A stretch of 64,000 nt of DNA from Pantoea sp. CCBC3-3-1 (GTDB lineage Bacteria; Pseudomonadota; Gammaproteobacteria; Enterobacterales; Enterobacteriaceae). Numbering within the stretch: the stretch's first letter is position 1; every line of letters begins with the position of its first letter. The translations under genes were made by a program, and so were the position numbers. Where the stretch lies: NCBI RefSeq assembly GCF_007981265.1, contig NZ_CP034363.1, positions 1,736,001 through 1,800,000 of the forward strand. Reading direction: 5' to 3'. Positions 26,939 through 37,668 of the stretch are shown here, piece after piece. Under the pieces are notes generated by a model. The model had not been told where the DNA came from and did no database searches. It saw only the letters and a program-made list of their open reading frames with translations.

Positions 26939-28591
26939 ATGTCTAACTTAATTAATACCGCTATGACAGGTATCAACGCCGCCTCGGCCGCGTTGAGCAC
27001 CACCAGTAACAACATCAGTAATTACAGCGTTGCTGGCTACTCGCGTCAGACGACGGTTCTTGCTCAGGCAAGCAGTACGCTCAACGGCACGCAGTACTAT
27101 GGCAACGGTGTTTCGGTTGCCAGCGTCAATCGTGAATACGACGCCTTTATTACTAACCAGCTGCGCAGCGCCAGTACCCAGTCCAGCGCGCTGACCACGC
27201 AATACAGCCAGCTCTCTAACCTGGATGATATGTTTTCCAGTACCACCAACACGCTGTCAACGACCGTGCAGGATTTCTTCTCCTCGCTGCAAACGTTGAC
27301 CAGCAACGCATCTGACTCTTCATCACGTCAGGCCGTGTTGGGCAAAGCAGACGGGCTGGTAAACCAGTTTCAAGTCACCGATACCTATTTGCGTAACGTT
27401 GACAGCAGCCTGAATACCTCGATCGGCTCCAGCGTGGACCAAATCAACGGCTATGCCAAGCAGATCGCTAATATTAACCAGCAGATCACCAAGCTGAAAG
27501 GCGCGGGCGCGGGTAACGAACCTAACGATCTGATGGATCAACGCGATCAGCTGGTCAGCGATCTGAACAAAATTGTCGGCGTCACCGTGACGCAGCAGGA
27601 TGGCGGCAGCTACAACATCAGCATCGGTAACGGTATTTCGCTGGTGCAGGGCGACAGCTACAACAAGCTGGCTGCGGTTTCTTCCAGCGCGGATCCTGCC
27701 CGAACCACCATTGCTACTGTGGATTCAACCACGAAAGCCACCACGGAAATTCCGGAAAAACTGATCACCACCGGCTCACTGGGTGGTCTGCTCGCTTTCC
27801 GTACCGATCTGGATAATACACGCAATCAGCTTGGCCAGATGGCGATGGCGTTGGGTGACAGCTTTAACACCCAGCACGAAGCCGGTTATGACAGCAACGG
27901 CGATGCGGGCGAAGCGTTCTTTAATCTGGGCGGCCCGACGGTCACGGCCAACAGCAACAACAGCACCGGCGTTTCCGTTTCTGCGGCCTGGACTGATACC
28001 AGCAGCGTGCAGGCGTCAGATTACAAGGTGAGCTACGACGGCAGCAGCTGGAGCGTAAAACGTTTATCTGACAACGCGACCGTGACCCCAACCGCGGGAA
28101 CGGATGCGTCCGGTAATTCTACGCTGAGTTTTGATGGCTTACAGCTGACGGTGAACGGTACGCCATCGGCTAAAGACAGCTTCACGGTGAAACCCGTTTC
28201 TAACGTGATTTCCAGCATGAGTGTAAATATTACCGACGAAGCTAAAATTGCTGCCGCCGATGCCGATAATGGTGTAAGCAACAACAACAACGCGCAGTCG
28301 CTGTTGGATTTGCAGACCAAAAAGGTCATTACCGGCAACAGTACGCTGACTCAGGCTTATGCCAGCATGGTCGCTACCATTGGTAACAAAACCAGCAACC
28401 TGGAAACCACCAGCACCACGCAGGGCAATGTGGTGACGCAGCTGACCAATCAGCAGCAGTCCGTTTCCGGCGTTAACCTGGATGAAGAATATGGCAACCT
28501 GACGCGTTATCAGCAGTACTACACTGCGAACGCGCAGATTTTGCAAACTGCCACCACTATATTTAACGCGCTGATCGGCGCCGTTAGCTGA
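26939..28591 (+). CDS. flgK: Hook-filament junction protein FlgK (HAP1)
   Basis: 550-residue hook-associated protein. It has the N-terminal ALSTTSNNISNYSVAGYSRQTTVL (about residues 17-40) and the C-terminal SGVNLDEEYGNLTRYQQYYTANAQILQTA, which form the coiled-coil D0/D1 region. The central domains are variable. It is secreted with chaperone FlgN, also encoded here. flgL follows after 20 bases. Confidence 0.97.
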   Translation: MSNLINTAMTGINAASAALSTTSNNISNYSVAGYSRQTTVLAQASSTLNGTQYYGNGVSVASVNREYDAFITNQLRSASTQSSALTTQYSQLSNLDDMFSSTTNTLSTTVQDFFSSLQTLTSNASDSSSRQAVLGKADGLVNQFQVTDTYLRNVDSSLNTSIGSSVDQINGYAKQIANINQQITKLKGAGAGNEPNDLMDQRDQLVSDLNKIVGVTVTQQDGGSYNISIGNGISLVQGDSYNKLAAVSSSADPARTTIATVDSTTKATTEIPEKLITTGSLGGLLAFRTDLDNTRNQLGQMAMALGDSFNTQHEAGYDSNGDAGEAFFNLGGPTVTANSNNSTGVSVSAAWTDTSSVQASDYKVSYDGSSWSVKRLSDNATVTPTAGTDASGNSTLSFDGLQLTVNGTPSAKDSFTVKPVSNVISSMSVNITDEAKIAAADADNGVSNNNNAQSLLDLQTKKVITGNSTLTQAYASMVATIGNKTSNLETTSTTQGNVVTQLTNQQQSVSGVNLDEEYGNLTRYQQYYTANAQILQTATTIFNALIGAVS

Positions 28592-28611
28592 TTCTGAGGA
28601 AGGAACAAATC

Positions 28612-29574
28612 ATGCGTTTAAGCACCACGATGATTTATGACCAACAAATGCGCGGTATTTCTGACTCGCAGTCTGCCTGGTTGAAATCGGGCGAACAGCT
28701 GTCAACCGGCAAGCGTGTGGTCAACCCATCAGACGACCCGGTGGCGGCCGCTCAGGCAGTTGTGCTGTCACAGGCTCAGGCTGAGACCAGCCAGTACAAG
28801 ACGGCACGTAATTTTGCGACCAGCAGCCTGGCGCAGGAAGACACTAACCTGTCGCAGGTGACGAACGTCATCACTCAGGCTCAAACGGCCGTTGTTGCTG
28901 CATCAACCGGTACGCTGTCGGATGCCGACCGCGCCACCTATGCGACAACCCTGACCAGCCTGCGCGATCAGCTGATGAACCTTGCTAACTCGACAGACGG
29001 CAACGGCCGTTACATTTTTGCAGGCTACAAATCCGATACGGCACCTTTTACTCAGGATGCCAGCGGCAACGTGAGCTATGTCGGCGGTGATACGGCGATT
29101 AACCAGAAAGTCGATGCCAGCCGTACCATGGTCACCAGCCATACCGGTAGCCAGATTTTTAACAGCCTGACCAGCACTGCGGTAGCCGAGCCGGATGGCA
29201 GCGCAAGTGAGAGCAATATTTTCACCACGCTGAATACCGCCATCAACGCGCTGAAACAGCCGCTGGCCGATGCCGATGCAACGACCAAAGATGCCGCCGC
29301 CGCCGATATGGCTAAGGCTAACCGTGGCCTGCGTAACTCAATGGACAACGTGCTGAAAGTACAGTCTGAAGTGGGCACGCAGCTAAGCGAGCTGGATAAT
29401 ATTGAATCCAAATCTGATGACACGGCGCTCAACCAGTCAACGCAGATGAGTAACCTGGTCGACGCTGACTACACAAGTACCATTTCCGCTTACACCATGA
29501 AGCAGGCTGCTTTGCAGGCTTCCTACAAGGTGTTTAGCTCAATGTCTCAGATGTCCCTGTTCAAAACGAATTAA
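28612..29574 (+). CDS. flgL: Hook-filament junction protein FlgL (HAP3)
   Basis: 320-residue protein of the flagellin-like fold linking FlgK to the filament. Conserved N-terminus (MRLSTTMIYDQQMRGI, LSTGKRVVNPSDDPVAA) and C-terminus (STISAYTMKQAALQASYKVFSSM). It is the last gene of the flgKL unit and is followed by a strong terminator. In E. coli the 3' part of this transcript yields the sRNA FlgO; I see the terminator but cannot confirm an sRNA here. Confidence 0.97.
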   Translation: MRLSTTMIYDQQMRGISDSQSAWLKSGEQLSTGKRVVNPSDDPVAAAQAVVLSQAQAETSQYKTARNFATSSLAQEDTNLSQVTNVITQAQTAVVAASTGTLSDADRATYATTLTSLRDQLMNLANSTDGNGRYIFAGYKSDTAPFTQDASGNVSYVGGDTAINQKVDASRTMVTSHTGSQIFNSLTSTAVAEPDGSASESNIFTTLNTAINALKQPLADADATTKDAAAADMAKANRGLRNSMDNVLKVQSEVGTQLSELDNIESKSDDTALNQSTQMSNLVDADYTSTISAYTMKQAALQASYKVFSSMSQMSLFKTN

Positions 29575-29623
29575 ACCTGTTACCCATTTTGGACGCGCTT
29601 AAACCGGGTGCGTCCACTTTTCC

Positions 29624-29662
29624 CCCGTTATCAGAGTAACCTCCTGATAACGGGTTTTTTTT
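29624..29662 (+). terminator. Intrinsic terminator after flgL
   Basis: An 11-bp perfect stem CCCGTTATCAG/CTGATAACGGG with a 9-nt loop is followed by eight T. A second small stem (GGACGC/GCGTCC, 29591-29615) precedes it. Confidence 0.92.
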
Positions 29663-29812
29663 GCCCTGAGTTTGCCGTCGCGAACAGGACTACTTCAGTT
29701 GGAAAACGTTCGCCTGCACTGCCGTGTTGGCGGGGGAGTTTTGACGCTGCATCAGAGTACGCGATGAGTTGATGATAGCTGCCAGCGGGAGTTTATCGGC
29801 TTTCACGCCTGC

Positions 29813-29842
29813 AAAAAAAGCCCCGGTCAGTGACCAGGGCTT
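29813..29842 (-). terminator. Intrinsic terminator after rne
   Basis: A 12-bp stem with one mismatch (29818-29829 with 29831-29842). On the minus strand it is followed by seven T (29813-29819, shared with the stem base). It lies 18 bp beyond the rne stop. Confidence 0.88.
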
Positions 29843-29859
29843 TTCGTCAGGGTTGCGGT

Positions 29860-32800
29860 TTATTCCGGGCGGGTTGCCGGGGCCGTTGCCTGATGGGTTG
29901 CTGCGTGACCGCCAGCTGAGCCTTTACCTTCAAAGTTGAAGGAAGGGCGAACCCAGTCGCTGTTGCGAGCAGGTTCTGCCTGATACTCAGGTGCCGGCGC
30001 TTTAGTCATCGGAGCCGTAGCATGATGCTTGAAGGCCGGAACCGCAGCGTCTGTTACCGCAGGTGCCGCTTCAGCAGCCGGAGCCTGAGGTGCGGCAGTC
30101 GCCTGAGCAACCGGTGCAGCTTCAGCAGCCGGAGCCTGAGGTGCAGCAGTCGCCTGAGCAACCGGTGCCGCCTCAACAGCCGGAGCCTGAGGTGCAGCAG
30201 GAGCCTGAGCAACCGGTGCCGCCTCAGCAGCAGGAACCTGAGGTGCAGCAGTGGCCTGAGCAACCGGTTCGTCACGTGCCGGAACCGGAGCGTGAGGCTC
30301 GGAAGCCACAACAGGTTCTGCGACTGCTTCTGGCGCCTTCAGCACGTCTTCAACCTGCTGCTTCGTTTCTGCACTCACATCGGAGGCAGAAGTGACGGCT
30401 TGCGGGTTGTTTTCAGCAGTCTGCTGCGCTTCAGCAATCTCTTTAGCCGGTGCAGCTTCTTCAGCGGTGCTGGCAAAAGAATCAACCGCAGGCTGAGTCT
30501 CTTCTACCGGCTGAGCTTCTTCCGCCACCGCTTCAGCAACAGGCTCGTCAGCAGCTGAGATAACCGAAGGTTCCTCATTGACTGGCGCTTCAATGGCGGC
30601 AGTTTCGTCGGTGTTAACCAGCGTCACTTCCGGCTGATTCGCTGGCTGAGGCTCGGCGATATGTACCGGCTGAGCTTCATCCTGAACGCCTTCCGGCAGC
30701 GAAGCGGTTTCGGCTACGGCAACAGCAGGGGCGGTTTCAACATCCTGATGACCATAATCTGGCACCACGGACTGTTCGACCTCGTCACCATCGGTAATAT
30801 GCGCCACAGGGTAAGAGACCCAAACTTTACCTGAAGCCATTTCCGGAGACGCAGCAGCAAAGGTCAGCGGCATTGGCGACTGGTTTGGATAGCGCTCGTC
30901 ACGATAGCGACGACGACGTTGGCCGCTAACGCGCAGATGGCGAGGCGAACGGCGTGAACGACGTGGCATCGTGTTGCTGTCGCGTTCTTCACTTTCATCC
31001 GATTCAACGATATCTACCGCCCCGGTCAGCGCAGCTGGCTGTTCTTCAACTGGCGCAGCAGGCTCGTCTTCAGCAGGTGCGAATGAACGTGCAGCCGTTT
31101 GCTCGGCCGTCTCAATCCGTACCTTCTGATTCAGCTGACGTGGCTTACGACGTGGCAGTACCTGAACCTGCTCTTCAGCAGCTTCTGCAACTTCTTCAGC
31201 CGGTACGACTTCAGCAACTTTCTCTTCCTGCGCAGCGAGACGTTTTTCATCCTGACGACGTTTACGCTCGGCACGCTGATCGCGACGCTGTTGTTGCGCC
31301 TCTTCACGTTGCTGATTACGCGCTTCGTCGCTGACCGGTTGGATTTCGTCATGCGTTTCTGCCTGTTGTGGCGCATTACGCTTGTTACGACGATTATCTT
31401 CACGGCCTTCAGCGGCAGGATCGCGGTCGCGAACCATACGCTCATTGCGATTGGAGTTGCGGTCGTTACGCTCGTTACGATTGTTATTACGTTCGCCACG
31501 CTCGGTACGTTCATTACGCTCGGTACGTTCATTACGATCGCTGTTACGTTCGTTGCTGCGCTCGCTGCGGTCGCCGTAGCGTTCACCACGTTCACCGTTA
31601 TTACGGTCACGACGGTTATTCTGGCGACGATTGTTGCGGCGTTCGCTACGCGGAGGTGTGGCTTCCGGCGCTTTTTCTTCCACAACGGCAGCAGGCTGAG
31701 GCTGTTCAACAGGTTTTTGCTCACCCGCGAACATTTTCTTCAGTCCGCTCAGGAAGCGGCTGACCAGGCCTGGCTGCTGGCTTTCCGGCGCAGCAGGCTG
31801 TGGCGCAACGGCAGGGCTGGCGATTTCAACCACAGGCTCCTGTGGAACAGGCGGCGCATCCGGCATCACAAACGCGGCAAGAGCCGGCTGCTCAGGACGC
31901 TTACGCTCAGCATGTTCTTCTTCAGAAGGCAGGGCCATTTCCGCTTCATGCAGCTTCGGCAGATGATAGCTAAGGGTCTGCGTTTCTTCACCGCTGCGCA
32001 CGCGCAGAACGGAGTAGTGTGGGGTTTCCATCTGATCGTTAGGCACGATGATGGCCCGCACGCCGCCCTGACGTTTTTCGATGGCGCTAACCGCTTCACG
32101 TTTTTCGTTCAGCAGGTAAGACGCAATCTGCACCGGCACGATAGCGTGAACTTCTTTGGTGTTCTCTTTGAGCGCTTCTTCTTCAATCAGACGCAGGATA
32201 GAGAGCGACAGCGATTCGTTATCACGGATGGTGCCGGTCCCGCTACAGCGAGGGCAGACGTGATGACTGGACTCGCCCAGTGACGGGCTGAGGCGCTGAC
32301 GCGACATTTCCAGCAGGCCGAAACGGGAAATATGGCTAATCTGGATGCGCGCACGGTCCTGACGGACGGCCTCACGCAGGCGATTCTCAACCGCACGCTG
32401 ATGGCGAACCGGCGTCATATCGATAAAGTCGATAACGATCAGGCCACCCAGATCGCGCAGGCGTAGCTGACGTGCGATTTCGTCTGCTGCTTCCAGGTTA
32501 GTGTTAAAGGCTGTTTCTTCGATATCGCCACCGCGGGTTGCACGAGCGGAGTTGATATCAATAGCGGTCAGTGCTTCAGTGGTGTCGATCACAATCGAGC
32601 CGCCGGAAGGCAGGCGCACTTCGCGCTGGAAGGCGGATTCAATCTGCGATTCGATCTGATAGTGGCTGAACAGCGGGATCTCACCGGTATAGAGCTTGAT
32701 TTTGCTGCTAAAGTCCGGACGACCCAGCGCCGCGATATGCTGGCGAGCCAGTTCAAGAACTTTCGGATTATCAATGAGGATTTCACCGATATCCTGACGC

Positions 32801-33465
32801 AGGTAATCACGGAAAGCGCGCACGATAACGTTGCTTTCCTGATGGATCAGGAAGGGAGCAGGGCGGCTGTCGGCGGCTTTTTTGATCGCTTCCCAGTGTT
32901 TCATACGGAAGCTCAAATCCCACTGTAGCGCTTCGGCTGATTTGCCGACGCCCGCGGTACGCACGATCAGACCCATGCCTTCGGGCAGTTCCAGCGCGGA
33001 AAGGGCTTCTTTCAGTTCGGTGCGATCGTCGCCTTCAATACGGCGGGAAATGCCGCCAGCACGAGGGTTGTTCGGCATCAGAACCAGATAGCTGCCCGCA
33101 AGGCTGATAAAGGTGGTTAACGCTGCGCCTTTGTTGCCGCGCTCTTCTTTATCAATCTGAACGATAACTTCCTGACCTTCGCGCAGCACGTCTTTAATGT
33201 TAGGACGACCATGCGAGTTGTAATTGCTGGGGAAGTTTTCGCGGGAGATTTCTTTCAGAGGGAGAAAACCGTGTCTTTCAGCGCCGTAATCGACAAAGGC
33301 GGCTTCAAGACTAGGTTCAATGCGGGTGATCTTGCCTTTGTAGATGTTGGCTTTCTTCTGCTCGTGTCCCGGACTTTCAATATCCAGGTCATACAGACGC
33401 TGTCCGTCTACCAGAGCAACACGCAACTCCTCCTGTTGAGTTGCGTTTATCAACATTCTTTTCAT
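29860..33465 (-). CDS. rne: Ribonuclease E
   Basis: 1201-residue endoribonuclease and degradosome scaffold (E. coli has 1061). The N-terminal catalytic half is nearly identical to E. coli: S1 domain (about 35-125), DNase I-like site with the conserved aspartates around [13 protein letters not shown] (about residue 346), and Zn-link CPRCSGTG at about 404-407. After residue 530 come an amphipathic membrane-anchor helix ([14 protein letters not shown]), an expanded Arg/Asn/Glu-rich stretch, the RhlB/enolase region ([23 protein letters not shown]), four 17-residue Ala/Pro repeats, and the C-terminal PNPase-binding end ([15 protein letters not shown]). The extra length lies in the disordered part. 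Confidence 0.97.
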   Translation of the reverse strand: MKRMLINATQQEELRVALVDGQRLYDLDIESPGHEQKKANIYKGKITRIEPSLEAAFVDYGAERHGFLPLKEISRENFPSNYNSHGRPNIKDVLREGQEVIVQIDKEERGNKGAALTTFISLAGSYLVLMPNNPRAGGISRRIEGDDRTELKEALSALELPEGMGLIVRTAGVGKSAEALQWDLSFRMKHWEAIKKAADSRPAPFLIHQESNVIVRAFRDYLRQDIGEILIDNPKVLELARQHIAALGRPDFSSKIKLYTGEIPLFSHYQIESQIESAFQREVRLPSGGSIVIDTTEALTAIDINSARATRGGDIEETAFNTNLEAADEIARQLRLRDLGGLIVIDFIDMTPVRHQRAVENRLREAVRQDRARIQISHISRFGLLEMSRQRLSPSLGESSHHVCPRCSGTGTIRDNESLSLSILRLIEEEALKENTKEVHAIVPVQIASYLLNEKREAVSAIEKRQGGVRAIIVPNDQMETPHYSVLRVRSGEETQTLSYHLPKLHEAEMALPSEEEHAERKRPEQPALAAFVMPDAPPVPQEPVVEIASPAVAPQPAAPESQQPGLVSRFLSGLKKMFAGEQKPVEQPQPAAVVEEKAPEATPPRSERRNNRRQNNRRDRNNGERGERYGDRSERSNERNSDRNERTERNERTERGERNNNRNERNDRNSNRNERMVRDRDPAAEGREDNRRNKRNAPQQAETHDEIQPVSDEARNQQREEAQQQRRDQRAERKRRQDEKRLAAQEEKVAEVVPAEEVAEAAEEQVQVLPRRKPRQLNQKVRIETAEQTAARSFAPAEDEPAAPVEEQPAALTGAVDIVESDESEERDSNTMPRRSRRSPRHLRVSGQRRRRYRDERYPNQSPMPLTFAAASPEMASGKVWVSYPVAHITDGDEVEQSVVPDYGHQDVETAPAVAVAETASLPEGVQDEAQPVHIAEPQPANQPEVTLVNTDETAAIEAPVNEEPSVISAADEPVAEAVAEEAQPVEETQPAVDSFASTAEEAAPAKEIAEAQQTAENNPQAVTSASDVSAETKQQVEDVLKAPEAVAEPVVASEPHAPVPARDEPVAQATAAPQVPAAEAAPVAQAPAAPQAPAVEAAPVAQATAAPQAPAAEAAPVAQATAAPQAPAAEAAPAVTDAAVPAFKHHATAPMTKAPAPEYQAEPARNSDWVRPSFNFEGKGSAGGHAATHQATAPATRPE
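30062..30265 (-). repeat. Four tandem 51-bp repeats inside rne
   Basis: Units at 30062-30112, 30113-30163, 30164-30214 and 30215-30265 encode four copies of [17 protein letters not shown] with few substitutions. Near-identity at the DNA level suggests recent expansion or recombination. Confidence 0.9.
31420..31660 (-). repeat. Low-complexity Arg/Asn/Glu repeats inside rne
   Basis: A run of short NER, TER and GER units (for example [15 protein letters not shown]) in the arginine-rich RNA-binding part of RNase E. The DNA shows recurring CGTTCATTACG-like blocks. It corresponds to, but is longer than, the Arg-rich segment of the E. coli protein. Confidence 0.85.
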
Positions 33466-34038
33466 CGTAACTTACTCATTATTCTTACATTAGTGACAAA
33501 GCTACGGGCAATAGTAACGCTGGACGCAATCGACCGATGGCCCCGTGTCTCATCGCAAAGCCGTCAACCTCCCGGTTATCGGCGGCTCAAGGGGCGCAAA
33601 ATCTCGGTAGCCTGTTTTTCATTAGAAAAAACAGCGCTTTTAAAAAGGGGGAGAACCACCAGTGGATACCAGAGTGAACCAATCCCGTCTTGTCGTCCAG
33701 GCTGCAACCCGCAGCCCGCTAAATGCCTGATGACACAATACGTCTTACGCCATTGCTGCGTGTATGGGTTATCCGGCAAAATTTCTTATTACGCTATTTT
33801 CTTGTTTCACAAGGCCAGAGCCTGGAAAACGGAATCATTATTCCATTGCTAAGCTTGTGATAGCAAGGTGACTTTTCCCGCTCTGAGAAGTTTATTCCAG
33901 CTTTTCGAATCATTTGCAGCGCAATTCAGCAAATTGCCTAAAAACTGGACATAAACGCCTGCATCGCAGGGGTCTTAGTCAGTTAAGCACAGAAAAAGAA
34001 GTGGCGCTATCCTGGCGCTCTATTTAGAATCGCCGACC
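33466..34038. promoter_or_regulatory. Divergent rne-rluC intergenic region with rne leader
   Basis: 573 bp with no convincing gene. In E. coli a leader of about 360 nt here folds into hairpins that RNase E cleaves to autoregulate its own mRNA. On the minus strand I see CTGTTTTT/AAAAACAG (33612-33619 with 33627-33634) and a GC-rich stem near 33560-33590, consistent with such a leader. The right-hand 180 bp are AT-rich and must hold the rluC promoter. A 213-codon open frame across the region overlaps rne and is not credible. Confidence 0.6.
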
Positions 34039-35001
34039 ATGAAAACCAATACTCCCGCAGTACAAATAGTGACTATTTCCGCCGATGAGGCGGGACAGCG
34101 CATCGATAACTTTTTACGCACCCAGTTGAAAGGCGTGCCGAAAAGTATGATTTATCGCATTTTGCGTAAGGGCGAAGTGCGCGTTAATAAAGGTCGAATC
34201 AAGCCTGAATATAAGCTGGAAGCGGGGGATGAGGTGCGTATCCCGCCGGTGCGGGTGGCGGAGCGTGAAGATGCCGCCGTCTCGCCAAAGCTGGCTAAGG
34301 TTGCGGCACTCGCCGATGCAATCCTTTATGAAGACGATTATATTCTGGTGATGAACAAGCCGTCAGGCACCGCCGTGCACGGCGGAAGTGGGCTGAGCTT
34401 TGGCGTTATCGAAGGGCTGCGCGCGCTACGGCCTGATGCTCGCTTCCTGGAGCTGGTGCATCGTCTCGATCGCGATACTTCCGGCATTCTGCTAGTGGCG
34501 AAAAAACGTTCTGCGCTGCGTTCGCTGCATGAACAGTTACGTGAAAAAGGCATGCAGAAGGATTATCTGGCGCTGGTTCGCGGCTCCTGGCCTTCGCATA
34601 TCAAAGCGGTGCAGGCTCCACTCCTGAAAAATATCCTGCAAAGCGGTGAGCGCATTGTGCGGGTAAGCAGCGAAGGCAAACCGTCCGAAACGCGCTTCAA
34701 GGTTGAAGAACGTTACGCGCAGGCTACGTTGGTAAAGGCCAGCCCGATTACCGGTCGTACCCATCAGATCCGTGTGCACACGCTGCATGCCGGGCACCCG
34801 ATTGCTTTTGATGACCGCTACGGCGAAAGAGATTTTGATGCGCAACTGGCCGGTACGGGCTTGAAACGCCTTTTCCTGCACGCTGCTGCGCTGAAATTCA
34901 CTCATCCTAACACCGGTGAAGTCATGCGCGTGGAAGCGCCGCTGGACGATGAGCTGAAGCGCTGCCTGGCGGTGCTGCGGAAGAATTCCCCGGCGAAGTG
35001 A
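34039..35001 (+). CDS. rluC: 23S rRNA pseudouridine(955/2504/2580) synthase
   Basis: 320-residue RluA-family enzyme modifying three uridines of 23S rRNA. An N-terminal S4 RNA-binding domain (QRIDNFLRTQLKGVPKSMIYRILRKGEVRVN, about residues 20-50) is followed by the catalytic domain with HRLDRDTSG, catalytic Asp144. GRTHQIRVH near residue 240 completes the active site. It is divergent from rne, as in E. coli. Confidence 0.97.
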   Translation: MKTNTPAVQIVTISADEAGQRIDNFLRTQLKGVPKSMIYRILRKGEVRVNKGRIKPEYKLEAGDEVRIPPVRVAEREDAAVSPKLAKVAALADAILYEDDYILVMNKPSGTAVHGGSGLSFGVIEGLRALRPDARFLELVHRLDRDTSGILLVAKKRSALRSLHEQLREKGMQKDYLALVRGSWPSHIKAVQAPLLKNILQSGERIVRVSSEGKPSETRFKVEERYAQATLVKASPITGRTHQIRVHTLHAGHPIAFDDRYGERDFDAQLAGTGLKRLFLHAAALKFTHPNTGEVMRVEAPLDDELKRCLAVLRKNSPAK

Positions 35002-35171
35002 TGTTTGGTACAGCGGTGTTGTCGAAAAGAAATGACTGCAAATAAGCTTACCGTTTGACGCCATGGACGGCGCCAAACGAGCGTATCAGGCATGAGGTTT
35101 TTTGCGTGTCCGTGTTCCGGGTAGCCCCTCCCGCTTTCTGACCAGCCTGAAGCGACCGATCTCATCCAGAC

Positions 35172-35756
35172 CTAACCTGCCAGCGGATCGATTCCCGCTT
35201 CCCGCAGCATCTCACACAGCGCAATCAGCGGCAGTCCAACCAGCGTATTCGGATCGCGGCCGGAAAGACGGTCAAACAAAGTAATTCCCAGCCCTTCGCT
35301 TTTAAAACTTCCCGCACAGTTAAGCGGCTGTTCTTTACGAATATAGTGGCTGATTTCCGCTTCGCTTAGCGGGCGGAAATCGACGCTAAAAGGTTCACAA
35401 ATCACGTTCAGCTTATTATTTCGGCTGTCTAAAAGCGCCAGGCCAGTATAAAAAATGACGCTGTGGCCGCTGGCCTGACGTAACTGCGCGCGAGCGTTCT
35501 CTTCCGTATGCGGTTTTCCGGTGATTTTTCCGTCAATTACGCAGACCTGATCGGAGCCTATAATGAGATGTGCAGGATAAGATTTAGCCAGCGCGCAGGC
35601 TTTAGCTGCCGCAAGACGCTTAACAAGATCCGTTGCAGATTCATTGGGTTGAGCCGTTTCATCCACCTCAGGCGAAGCGGTAATAAAAGGAACGCCCAGC
35701 TTCTCGAGCAGGGTTTTTCTGAACGGGGAAGTGGAGGCTAAAACCAGCTGTGTCAT
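35172..35756 (-). CDS. yceF: Maf-family nucleotide pyrophosphatase YceF (7-methyl-GTP pyrophosphatase)
   Basis: 194 residues, the E. coli YceF length. Maf proteins hydrolyse modified nucleotides; YceF prefers m7GTP. Motifs: [16 protein letters not shown] at the N-terminus, PEVDE (about residue 40), LIIGSDQVC and GKITGKPHT (residues about 65-82), and [10 protein letters not shown]. The ATG at 35756 was chosen over an upstream in-frame start on family length. It is convergent with rluC and divergent from yceD. Confidence 0.94.
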   Translation of the reverse strand: MTQLVLASTSPFRKTLLEKLGVPFITASPEVDETAQPNESATDLVKRLAAAKACALAKSYPAHLIIGSDQVCVIDGKITGKPHTEENARAQLRQASGHSVIFYTGLALLDSRNNKLNVICEPFSVDFRPLSEAEISHYIRKEQPLNCAGSFKSEGLGITLFDRLSGRDPNTLVGLPLIALCEMLREAGIDPLAG

Positions 35757-35898
35757 ATTTTTTTCCAGAATAGATAGCGAATCAGTGCGGGACATTTTAA
35801 ACTGTGCGCCGCACTGGATGCGAATAATGGGTGAAAGATGCTGTTAAACGGCCTTTTTCTTTGACTCTATGTCGTTACAAAGTTAATATGCGCGCCCT

Positions 35899-36420
35899 AT
35901 GCAAAAGGTAAAATTACCCCTAACTCTTGATCCGGTTCGCACCGCTCAAAAACGCCTGGATTACCAGGGCGTTTACACCCCTGAACAGGTGCTGCGTGTT
36001 GCCGAATCGGTCGTGAGTGTGGACAGCGATGTGGATTGTACGATGTCGTTCGCGATTGACGAGCAGCGTTTAGCGGTACTGAAAGGTACTGCTGCGGTTT
36101 CCGTTACGCTCTCTTGTCAACGCTGCAACCAGTCTTTCCCGCACGCGGTCCACGTGACGTATTGTTTTAGCCCGGTCGTTACTGACGAGCAGGCTGAAGC
36201 ACTCCCGGAAGCGTACGAGCCGGTCGAGGTCAACGAGTTTGGCGAAATCGACCTGCTGGCAGTGGTAGAAGATGAAATTATCCTCGCTCTGCCTGTCGTT
36301 CCGGTGCATGATTCTGAACACTGTGAAGTGTCCGAGGCGGACATGGTCTTTGGCAAACTGCCTGCAGAGGCGGAAAAACCAAACCCATTTGCCGTATTAG
36401 CCAGTTTAAAGCGTAAGTAA
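35899..36420 (+). CDS. yceD: YceD, 23S rRNA accumulation protein (DUF177)
   Basis: 173-residue protein co-transcribed with rpmF in enterobacteria and implicated in 23S rRNA accumulation. It has the zinc-like CxxC in [11 protein letters not shown] (about residues 74-84), an acidic middle and the conserved [23 protein letters not shown]. It precedes rpmF by 14 bases. The exact biochemical function is not established. Confidence 0.95.
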   Translation: MQKVKLPLTLDPVRTAQKRLDYQGVYTPEQVLRVAESVVSVDSDVDCTMSFAIDEQRLAVLKGTAAVSVTLSCQRCNQSFPHAVHVTYCFSPVVTDEQAEALPEAYEPVEVNEFGEIDLLAVVEDEIILALPVVPVHDSEHCEVSEADMVFGKLPAEAEKPNPFAVLASLKRK

Positions 36421-36434
36421 TAGGAGTAAGGTCC

Positions 36435-36605
36435 ATGGCCGTACAACAGAATAAACCAACCCGTTCCAAGCGTGGCATGCGTCGTTCACACGATGCGCTG
36501 ACCACAGCAGCTCTTTCCGTAGATAAAGTTTCTGGCGAAACGCATCTGCGTCACCACATCACTGCGGATGGTTACTACCGCGGTCGCAAGGTCATCGTTA
36601 AGTAA
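36435..36605 (+). CDS. rpmF: 50S ribosomal protein L32
   Basis: 56-residue ribosomal protein. Reading the DNA gives [19 protein letters not shown] at the N-terminus and [17 protein letters not shown] at the C-terminus, as in E. coli L32 (57 aa), with one residue fewer in the middle. GGAG lies eight to twelve bases before the ATG. It starts the rpmF-plsX-fab cluster. Confidence 0.97.
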   Translation: MAVQQNKPTRSKRGMRRSHDALTTAALSVDKVSGETHLRHHITADGYYRGRKVIVK

Positions 36606-36628
36606 TTCGCGGCTCTGCCGGCGATACT

Positions 36629-37663
36629 TTGACACGATTGACCCTGGCGATAGATGCCATGGGCGGGGACTTCGGTCCCTGCGTGACAGTGCCTGCGGCA
36701 ATGCAGGCACTGGCATCTCACTCGCAGTTGCATCTTCTCCTGGTCGGCGATCCCGACAAAATCACGTCATTACTCGCAAAAGCTGATTCCGCCTTACGGG
36801 CACGTCTGCAGATTATTCCTGCCGAGTCGGTTATTGCCAGTGATGCTAAACCTTCCCAGGCGATTCGTCACAGCCGTGGTTCTTCCATGCGCGTGGCGCT
36901 TGAGCTGGTAAAAGAAGGGCAGGCACAAGCCTGTATCAGTGCCGGGAATACTGGGGCGCTGATGGGGCTGGCGAAATTACTGCTCAAGCCGTTAAACGGC
37001 ATTGAGCGGCCCGCGTTGATGACGGTGTTGCCAAACGTGCAGCGTGGAAAAACGGTGCTGCTGGATTTAGGTGCCAATATTGAGTCAGACAGCGCCCTGC
37101 TGGTGCAGTTTGCCGTAATGGGCGCAGTGATGGCCGAAGAGGTGTTAAACATTGGTCATCCACGCGTGGCGCTGCTAAATATTGGTCATGAAGAGACCAA
37201 AGGTTTGCAAAGCATCCGCGACGCTGCGGTAATTCTGCGTGAATCGCCGGAAATTAACTATATTGGATACCTCGAAGGAAACGATCTTCTTACCGGAAAG
37301 ACGGATGTACTTGTATGCGATGGTTTCATCGGCAATGTCACCTTAAAAACGATGGAAGGAGTAGTAAAAACGTTTCTTTCGCTGTTGCAATCACAGGGCG
37401 AAGGTAAAAAAAGGGCCTGGTGGCTGTCACTGCTGGGACGCGTGCTGAAAAGGCGTCTGGCTAAGCAGTTCGGCCATCTGAATCCCGACCAGTACAATGG
37501 CGCCTGCCTGTTAGGCTTGCGCGGTATCGTGGTGAAAAGTCACGGTAACGCCAGCCAGCACGCATTTTTTGCGGCAATAGAACAGGCAGAGCAGGCGGTG
37601 CGGCAGCAACTTCCCGAACGGATTGCTGCCCGCCTTGAAACTGTATTACCTAAGAGTGACTGA
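36629..37663 (+). CDS. plsX: Phosphate acyltransferase PlsX
   Basis: 344-residue enzyme making acyl-phosphate from acyl-ACP for phospholipid synthesis. Signature segments: [12 protein letters not shown] at the N-terminus, [19 protein letters not shown] (about residue 97-115), [22 protein letters not shown] (about 225-246) and [16 protein letters not shown]. The start is a TTG, 23 bases after rpmF and with a weak ribosome site, suggesting coupling to upstream translation. fabH follows after five bases. Confidence 0.95.
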   Translation: MTRLTLAIDAMGGDFGPCVTVPAAMQALASHSQLHLLLVGDPDKITSLLAKADSALRARLQIIPAESVIASDAKPSQAIRHSRGSSMRVALELVKEGQAQACISAGNTGALMGLAKLLLKPLNGIERPALMTVLPNVQRGKTVLLDLGANIESDSALLVQFAVMGAVMAEEVLNIGHPRVALLNIGHEETKGLQSIRDAAVILRESPEINYIGYLEGNDLLTGKTDVLVCDGFIGNVTLKTMEGVVKTFLSLLQSQGEGKKRAWWLSLLGRVLKRRLAKQFGHLNPDQYNGACLLGLRGIVVKSHGNASQHAFFAAIEQAEQAVRQQLPERIAARLETVLPKSD

Positions 37664-37668
37664 CGTAC

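Noticed and set aside
31099..32283. 394-codon plus-strand ORF opposite rne
   Set aside because: Antisense shadow of the repetitive Arg/Glu-rich part of RNase E.
33211..33852. 213-codon plus-strand ORF across the rne start and leader
   Set aside because: Half of it is antisense to the conserved rne coding region and the rest to its leader; the composition is not protein-like.
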